Part shown: positions 7,126 to 11,929 of the stretch, in pieces
Position numbering within the stretch: the stretch's first letter is position 1
Layout of the letters: every line of letters starts with the position of its first letter
Assembly: GCA_023438965.1 (NCBI GenBank)
Contig: JAEXPB010000360.1
Span: 1-11,929 of the forward strand
From: Bacillota bacterium
Lineage (GTDB): Bacteria; Bacillota; Clostridia; Saccharofermentanales; UBA5734
Length of the DNA stretch: 11,929 bases
Direction: 5' to 3'
Program-made: the position numbers and the translations under genes
Notes under the pieces: model-generated
What the model was told of the DNA's origin: nothing
What the model saw: only the letters and a program-made list of their open reading frames with translations
Databases searched by the model: none

Positions 7126-8341
7126 AGGTGTCCTCCTTTTCCCGGTAACCGCGGACCATCAGAACCTGCATAACCCGAAAATCTTTAAGAAATACAATAT
7201 AGTTGACACTGCGACCCAGCATGCGTCTGAGCAGCCGGTCACTCTCGCCCGATGCAGCGGGGCGCGCCAAAGTCAGCATCCTGTCCAGACAATCCTCGGC
7301 ACAATCGGCATGAATCGTTGCCAGGCAACGATGCCCGGAAAATGCCGCCCGAATGAACTCCAGAGCTTCATCACCGACGATCTCGCCGATGCAGTAGGTG
7401 TCCAGCGACATGGTCAGGCCATCTGATATCAGGTCACGCAAGCTAACCGGACGACCACCCTCAGTTGACTTTTTGATTTTCTGGACCAGGCAGCATGCTT
7501 TCTCCGGGTATAATTCACTGTCGCTTTCAGCGATCAGTATTCGTTCAAGATCCGGCATAGCCTGAATAAAGGCGCGCAACAGCGTCGTTTTACCGGCTGC
7601 CCCTTTACCGCAGAAGATCATCGTGGCATCAGTTGCCGCCAGCCCGGTAAACAAATTAACCAGGCTGTCGTCCAGCATGCCCAGGCCTTTCAAGTCAGGC
7701 AGGCACCAGCCTTTCCGGCGATGCTTGCGAATGCTGATCGAGGCACAGCGCAGGCTGCGCGGCGGCACAGTCACGTTGATGCGCAATCGGTAACGTTCAT
7801 CGGTCACCCGGCAATGGCTGTCGTTCTCGTTGATGATCCCGCCATTGCGAATGATCACCAGCCGGCAAAAGGTATCATATGCCTTGGCATCGGCAAAGGC
7901 CACTGCTTGCTGCTGGCGACGGCCATTGATCTTGACTGTGAATTCTGCCGGACCTGTACCGTCGATGTCGGTGACGTCTTCATTGTCGATCAATGACTGC
8001 AGCGGACCGTAGCCAAACAAGAAATCCAATACCTGCTGTTGCAGGTCGGTTTGATAAAAGCCGGTTCGTAAATTATCCCGGTCGGCTGTCCGCGTGATCA
8101 GGCTGGCCAATGCCAGTCGCGGCACCCGTCCGGCAGCGACATCTGCCACCAAAGCCGGTTCGTCGTTCAAAATTCGGCTGCAGATTGCCGAAACGATCTC
8201 CTGCAGTCCCCTTTGCTGCGTATCCGGCGGATCTCCAAGCCGGAATCCGTTTTTCACAAGGCGATTGGCGCTGGGGATTGCGCCAATTTGATATTGAGCC
8301 AGCTTTTCCACCAGCCAGGTTTGAGAAGTTACCAAGGGCAT
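7034..8341 (-). CDS. tadA: TadA/CpaF-type secretion ATPase
   Basis: A 435-residue hexameric motor that powers Flp pilus assembly at the cytoplasmic face. The N-terminal domain (to about 210) ends in the family's SISIRKHRR stretch. The ATPase domain has Walker A GKGAAGKTT (residues 245-253, Lys251), an Asp-box-like LIAESDSELY (269-278), Walker B IGEIVGDEAL (Glu320) and the His box LATIHADCAED (His344). Two details differ from typical TadA: Val322 replaces the Arg of GEVRG, and the Walker A is GKGAAGKT rather than GGTGSGKT. ATG 8339-8341 shares one base with the stop of the kinase gene (TAATG). The last 20 or so residues run into the tadB gene. Confidence 0.93.
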   Translation of the reverse strand: MPLVTSQTWLVEKLAQYQIGAIPSANRLVKNGFRLGDPPDTQQRGLQEIVSAICSRILNDEPALVADVAAGRVPRLALASLITRTADRDNLRTGFYQTDLQQQVLDFLFGYGPLQSLIDNEDVTDIDGTGPAEFTVKINGRRQQQAVAFADAKAYDTFCRLVIIRNGGIINENDSHCRVTDERYRLRINVTVPPRSLRCASISIRKHRRKGWCLPDLKGLGMLDDSLVNLFTGLAATDATMIFCGKGAAGKTTLLRAFIQAMPDLERILIAESDSELYPEKACCLVQKIKKSTEGGRPVSLRDLISDGLTMSLDTYCIGEIVGDEALEFIRAAFSGHRCLATIHADCAEDCLDRMLTLARPAASGESDRLLRRMLGRSVNYIVFLKDFRVMQVLMVRGYREKEDTYDKVAIWQRQQDPPTDIAAGLPVGALVPGS

Positions 8342-10104
8342 TAAGCATTCACCTTCTTTCGCAAATTTTGCAGATTGATCCGTTGAATCAACGATAAATA
8401 TTCTTGACGATTAAGTCGTGCCAGCGCGGCTGCATATGGCGCGGCTCCGCTTTTCATCCGACGGCGCCTGTCACAGGCCGATATGCTGCCGAGCAGCCGG
8501 CCGCCGCATAATTCGTCCATGGTTCCCCAGCTCAGATCCAACCGGTGATCATAAGCAAAGGCCACATACTTGAGCTTGCTCGGGTCGAACTGCTGCCGGG
8601 TGGCTAAGAATTCGACCGCCCGATTGAATTTGCGGAAAGCACCGCTATCACCGGCCAGCGGGACCAGAACCAGATCGGCTGCTTGCAGGCATAGACAGGT
8701 AAACGCGTCGAAAATGAACTGGCTGCAGAGAACAATGATCAGATCGCTGGTCAATCGGGCGCGCAGCAATATCTGGTGTAAAGCGTCCATTTGGAAATAC
8801 TCATATTGATCCAGTCCGCAGCCGGTAGTCAGGACACGGACCTGGCTGACCTGGGAAGGCTCGATCAACTGGTTCAAGGAAGCAATGTCCAGCAGGCCGC
8901 GCTGTTCCTCGACCAGCACCTGATCCAGGCTATTCCGGTCATTTCGTCTGGCTGTCCGGCCCATGCCGGTTGCAACACCAAGCAGAAGATCAGCTTGCGG
9001 ATTCAGAAGATCGGCATCGATGACCAGTACCTGTCTTTGCTCAGCCAGTACGGCTGCCAGTTCACAACCTAATTCGGCGCCGTCCCAAACGCATATGAGT
9101 GGCACAATCGGTTCATCAGCCAATCCAGATTGATCCGCTTGCGGGATAGCCGGTTCCGGTGCGGCTGGTAATAACGGAGGTGAAAGGGTGTCCGGAACTG
9201 TCCCGGCAGTCGGGGGGAGCCGTCCTGCTGGCAGTAACGGGAGATCCGACAGTAAAGCCGGTTCCAACAGCTGGATTCCCACATCAACCGCTGGCACGTC
9301 AGCAGCAGCTGCTGCTTCCGACTGTAGCTGCGCCGTCGCCAGGGCACAGGCTAATTCAACCGCACTGATCAACCGGTTTTCCGGATCCGTGTGCAAGCAG
9401 CGGCCAATCAGGCTTTGCAGGCAAACCGGCAATTCCGGTACGGTCGCCAGTACTTCCGGCAGCGGCCGGCTACGGCATTCGGCTGCCGGATATCCAGTCA
9501 GCAAGTGCAGCAGTGTCAACGCAAGCGCATAGACATCACTGCCGACACCAGGATGGCCCGCCAGTAATTCCGGGGCTGCATATTCCAAAGTCAAAGCGAT
9601 GGTGTTCCCATCCGCGGGTACACAAGTGGTTGGCCGCTGGCCGGGAATAGTCGGTATCATCCGTGCAGCACCAAAATCTATCAGAGCGACCATTCCGTCT
9701 TCCGTGAGCAGCAGATTTTCCGGTTTGATGTCGAGATGCACCACAGCCTGGCCATCCTGATCATGCGCGAATGCCAGGATTCTGGCCACCTGGGTGATAA
9801 GCGGCAGTAGCCGGTCCACCGGCAAGCGGCCACCAGAAGCCAAAGCCAGCTCGCGAAAGGACTGGCCCTCAATATATTCAAAGATCCAGCAAGACTCCGC
9901 TGCAGGCGCCGATAATTCGCCTAACAGCCGGGGCAATCCGGAATGGCGGACCTGACCCAGCCAAACAGCAACCTGTGGATCAGTGAATCCGGTTTGCGGT
10001 TTCAACAGGCATTTCTGGCCGCTGCCCTGTGCGACGGCCAGCCATGCTGTCTGCAGCGGCCTGAGCAGCCGATATTTTGATTCAAGGATTTCACCTGCCA
10101 GCAT
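8341..10104 (-). CDS. Ser/Thr protein kinase fused to a TadZ/MinD-like domain
   Basis: A 587-residue fusion heading the Tad operon. Residues about 8-255 form a Hanks-type kinase: Lys35 (likely VAIK Lys), HLDIKPEN at 123-130 (Asp125, Asn130), DFG at 143-145, APE at 177-179, Asp190 in SDVYALA and Arg244 near the end. The usual Gly-rich loop is absent. Residues about 256-330 are an Ala/Pro/Leu-rich linker. Residues 331-587 look like the MinD/TadZ fold: VLVIDADLLNP (359-369), SDLIIVLC (453-460), VLVPLAGDSGAFRK, and PYAAALARL. The deviant Walker A is degenerate (WDGAELGCE in place of KGGxGKT). TadZ localises Tad machinery to a cell pole; phosphorylation by its own kinase domain is inferred. ATG 10102-10104 has a GAGGAG site 8 bases upstream. 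Confidence 0.87.
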   Translation of the reverse strand: MLAGEILESKYRLLRPLQTAWLAVAQGSGQKCLLKPQTGFTDPQVAVWLGQVRHSGLPRLLGELSAPAAESCWIFEYIEGQSFRELALASGGRLPVDRLLPLITQVARILAFAHDQDGQAVVHLDIKPENLLLTEDGMVALIDFGAARMIPTIPGQRPTTCVPADGNTIALTLEYAAPELLAGHPGVGSDVYALALTLLHLLTGYPAAECRSRPLPEVLATVPELPVCLQSLIGRCLHTDPENRLISAVELACALATAQLQSEAAAAADVPAVDVGIQLLEPALLSDLPLLPAGRLPPTAGTVPDTLSPPLLPAAPEPAIPQADQSGLADEPIVPLICVWDGAELGCELAAVLAEQRQVLVIDADLLNPQADLLLGVATGMGRTARRNDRNSLDQVLVEEQRGLLDIASLNQLIEPSQVSQVRVLTTGCGLDQYEYFQMDALHQILLRARLTSDLIIVLCSQFIFDAFTCLCLQAADLVLVPLAGDSGAFRKFNRAVEFLATRQQFDPSKLKYVAFAYDHRLDLSWGTMDELCGGRLLGSISACDRRRRMKSGAAPYAAALARLNRQEYLSLIQRINLQNLRKKVNA

Positions 10105-10206
10105 TTGTTCATCTCCTCGTCCCTAAACGATGTTGATCGCAGATCCAACCAGGAATTCGGGGGCGGCCGATTCGCGGTAACCTTTCCTGATGCTGACAGC
10201 ATAACG
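10105..10206 (-). promoter_or_regulatory. upstream region of the Tad operon
   Basis: This short gap between the clpX terminator and the kinase-TadZ gene must contain the Tad operon promoter if the terminator is efficient. I see a good ribosome site at its end (GAGGAG) but no convincing -35/-10 pair. A 13-base palindrome, ATGCTG-A-CAGCAT on the plus strand (10190-10202), sits next to the terminator T run and may be an operator. Confidence 0.35.
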
Positions 10207-10233
10207 AAAAATGGCACCCGGTTGGGTGCCATT
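10207..10233 (-). terminator. Rho-independent terminator after clpX
   Basis: On the minus strand, AATGGCACCC and GGGTGCCATT form a perfect 10-base stem with a 4-base loop, followed by TTTTT (10207-10211, overlapping the stem end). It lies about 45 bases past the clpX stop. On the plus strand no T run follows, so the orientation is clear. It separates the Clp genes from the Tad operon. Confidence 0.85.
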
Positions 10234-10278
10234 CATTCGACAAAAAACGACAAAATATTTTTGGTCAGATGGAATCGT

Positions 10279-11526
10279 TCAGGCTGACTTGCCCGGCTTC
10301 AGGATCACTTCCGGCGGTCGCTTGTCGGTCACGCTTTCCTTGTTGATAATGCAGCGGGCGACATCATTGCGAGACGGTATCTCGAACATGATATCCAGCA
10401 TGATCTCTTCCAGGATTGCCCGCAAGCCGCGGGCGCCGGTATTGCGCTCCAGCGCCTGGCGGGCAATTTCCTGGACGGCATCCGGCTCGAAGGTCAACTC
10501 GACGCCGTCGTAATCGAATAGTTTCTTGTACTGTTTGAGCAGGGCGTTGCGCGGTTCCTGCAGGATGCGGATCAGCGTGTCCTGATTCAAGCCTTCCAGG
10601 GTGACGATCACGGGCACGCGGCCAATGAACTCCGGGATCAGGCCATACTTGAGCAGATCCTGCGGCATGATACGGGACAGCAGTTCACCGACATCCTTCT
10701 CTTTGCGGCTTTCGACAATGGCGCCGAAACCGATTGACTTCTGGCCGATCCGGTTCTGGATCATCTTGTCGAGGCCGTCGAAGGCGCCGCCGCAGATGAA
10801 CAGGATATTGCTGGTATCTATCTGGATGAATTCCTGCTGGGGGTGCTTCCTGCCGCCCTGGGGCGGGACGTTGGAAACAGTGCCCTCCAGGATCTTCAGC
10901 AGGGCCTGCTGCACACCCTCGCCGCTGACATCCCGGGTGATGGAGGGGTTCTCCGACTTCCGGGATATCTTGTCGATCTCGTCAATGTAGATGATCCCCT
11001 TTTCCGCCCGGGCCACATCAAAGTCCGCCGCCTGGATCAGGCGCAGGAGGATGTTCTCCACATCCTCGCCCACATAGCCTGCCTCGGTGAGGGTGGTGGC
11101 GTCCGCAATTGCAAAGGGCACATTGAGGATCTTGGCCAGGGACTGGGCCAGCAGGGTCTTGCCCACGCCGGTGGGGCCCAGCAGAAGGATGTTGCTCTTG
11201 GAGAGCTCCACATCCCCCTCCGTACCAAAGTAAATGCGTTTGTAGTGGTTGTACACCGCCACGGAAAGGGCTTTTTTGGCGCTCTCCTGACCAACCACGT
11301 ATTCATCAAGGAATTTTTTGATCTCCGCAGGACGGGGGATAGTGATCTCCACTTCTTCCCGCACCGGCTTGCGTTCCGCCACAGGCTCGCCGTCCAGGAC
11401 AGCTTGGCACAGTTCGATACACTCGTTGCAGATACAGACCCCGGGGCCTGCGATCATCCGTTGTACGTTGTCCTGGGATTTCCCGCAGAACGAGCATCTG
11501 AGATGCTTCTTGTCATCGTTTGCCAT
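10279..11526 (-). CDS. clpX: ATP-dependent Clp protease ATPase subunit ClpX
   Basis: ClpX is the AAA+ unfoldase that feeds proteins to ClpP. The 415-residue product has the zinc-binding domain (Cys11, Cys14, Cys33, Cys36), Walker A GPTGVGKT (117-124), pore loop GYVGED (150-155), Walker [10 protein letters not shown] (178-186), the RKH pore loop (226-228), the IGF loop that docks on ClpP (265-267) and sensor-2 region GARGLRA (364-370). All key residues are intact. ATG 11524-11526 has an AAAGGA site 8 bases upstream, and the gene follows clpP by 43 bases. Codon use changes inside it: proline is mainly CCC/CCT up to about residue 229 but almost always CCG after residue 288, and valine shifts from GTG to a GTC-rich mix. 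Confidence 0.98.
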   Translation of the reverse strand: MANDDKKHLRCSFCGKSQDNVQRMIAGPGVCICNECIELCQAVLDGEPVAERKPVREEVEITIPRPAEIKKFLDEYVVGQESAKKALSVAVYNHYKRIYFGTEGDVELSKSNILLLGPTGVGKTLLAQSLAKILNVPFAIADATTLTEAGYVGEDVENILLRLIQAADFDVARAEKGIIYIDEIDKISRKSENPSITRDVSGEGVQQALLKILEGTVSNVPPQGGRKHPQQEFIQIDTSNILFICGGAFDGLDKMIQNRIGQKSIGFGAIVESRKEKDVGELLSRIMPQDLLKYGLIPEFIGRVPVIVTLEGLNQDTLIRILQEPRNALLKQYKKLFDYDGVELTFEPDAVQEIARQALERNTGARGLRAILEEIMLDIMFEIPSRNDVARCIINKESVTDKRPPEVILKPGKSA

Positions 11527-11569
11527 CGTTTCGATCCTTTAACTTACAGATTTGGTTGGGCGGCCGGGA

Positions 11570-11929
11570 TCACTCCCTGTGGGCAATAACTTTATCCACC
11601 AGGCCATAGGCACAGGCCTCTTCAGCGGTCATATAGTGATCGCGGTCGGTATCCTTTTCGATCTGCTCCAGGCTCTGGCCCGTCTGCTCCGCCATCAGCC
11701 TGTTCATCCGGCTGCGGATGCGGACGATGTGGTCGGCGTGAATCTTGATATCTGAGGCCTGGCCCTGGAGCCCGCCCAAAAGCGGCTGGTGAATGAGCAC
11801 CTCGCTGTTGGGGAGCGCCAGGCGCTTGCCCTTGGCCCCGGAACAGAGGAGGAAGGAGCCCATGGACGCGGCCAAGCCGATGCAGATGGTGGAAACGTCG
11901 CATTTGATGTACTGCATGGTGTCGTAGAT
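11570..11929 (-). CDS. clpP: ATP-dependent Clp protease proteolytic subunit ClpP (C-terminal part)
   Basis: The frame is open through the right edge, beginning with [16 protein letters not shown], so the true start lies outside the window; the ATG at 11915-11917 is internal. ClpP forms the barrel-shaped serine peptidase that works with ClpX. The catalytic Ser is in LAASMGSFL, the His in LIHQPLLGG, and the Asp in [10 protein letters not shown]; the YGLVD segment near the end is also present. About 119 residues are visible, roughly the last 60 percent of the protein. The CCC/GTG/GAG-rich codon style matches the N-terminal half of clpX. Confidence 0.97.
   Translation of the reverse strand: MYDTMQYIKCDVSTICIGLAASMGSFLLCSGAKGKRLALPNSEVLIHQPLLGGLQGQASDIKIHADHIVRIRSRMNRLMAEQTGQSLEQIEKDTDRDHYMTAEEACAYGLVDKVIAHRE

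Noticed and set aside
10002-10232. 76-codon minus-strand frame spanning the kinase start
   Set aside because: It begins within the terminator hairpin, runs out of frame through the kinase coding sequence and resembles nothing; its MNKCWQV segment only shares the same ribosome site by proximity.
11037-11309. Trp/Pro-rich minus-strand frame inside clpX
   Set aside because: A second-frame shadow of the high-GC third positions of clpX, without ribosome site or homology.
10843-11589. Plus-strand open frame of 248 codons opposite clpX
   Set aside because: It is a mirror of the well-conserved ClpX reading frame and has no family features.

Overview
The window reads as a Gram-positive Clostridia-like chromosome segment, possibly from the Oscillospirales or a relative. 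This is inferred from strong GGAGG-type ribosome binding sites, a clpP-clpX pair, a Tad (Flp) pilus locus with no outer-membrane secretin, and a compact folate operon. Every gene I can support lies on the minus strand, so transcription runs from high to low coordinates. Base composition is moderately GC-rich. I see no tRNA, rRNA, CRISPR array or insertion sequence.

From the right edge: the 3' part of clpP (11570-11929, cut by the window) and complete clpX (10279-11526) encode the ClpXP protease. They are followed by a clear Rho-independent terminator (10207-10233). The N-terminal half of clpX and clpP use a different codon set from the C-terminal half of clpX and the other genes, so clpX looks mosaic (recombination, or an assembly joint).

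Next comes a compact Tad-type operon (10104 down to 3761). Its genes are a Ser/Thr protein kinase fused to a TadZ/MinD-like domain, a TadA ATPase, a short TadB, TadC, a Flp-type prepilin, two small TadE/DUF4320-like proteins, and a CpaB/RcpC-like SAF-domain protein. The genes overlap or sit close together, and hairpins lie in the tadB-tadC and tadC-pilin gaps. No prepilin peptidase is present, so it must be encoded elsewhere. The leading kinase-TadZ protein is the most unusual item: the kinase half keeps its catalytic residues but lacks a glycine-rich loop, and the TadZ half has lost the deviant Walker A lysines. I infer that it polarises or gates pilus assembly through phosphorylation.

The last operon (3717 down to 189) starts from a good sigma-A-like promoter (3726-3754) almost on top of the first codon. 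It encodes an AraC-family regulator and then folE, folP, folB and folK, four core steps of dihydropteroate synthesis from GTP. The genes overlap by a few bases, suggesting translational coupling. After folK a short gap holds two candidate promoters and a palindrome upstream of the start of another minus-strand gene, of which only 17 codons are visible.
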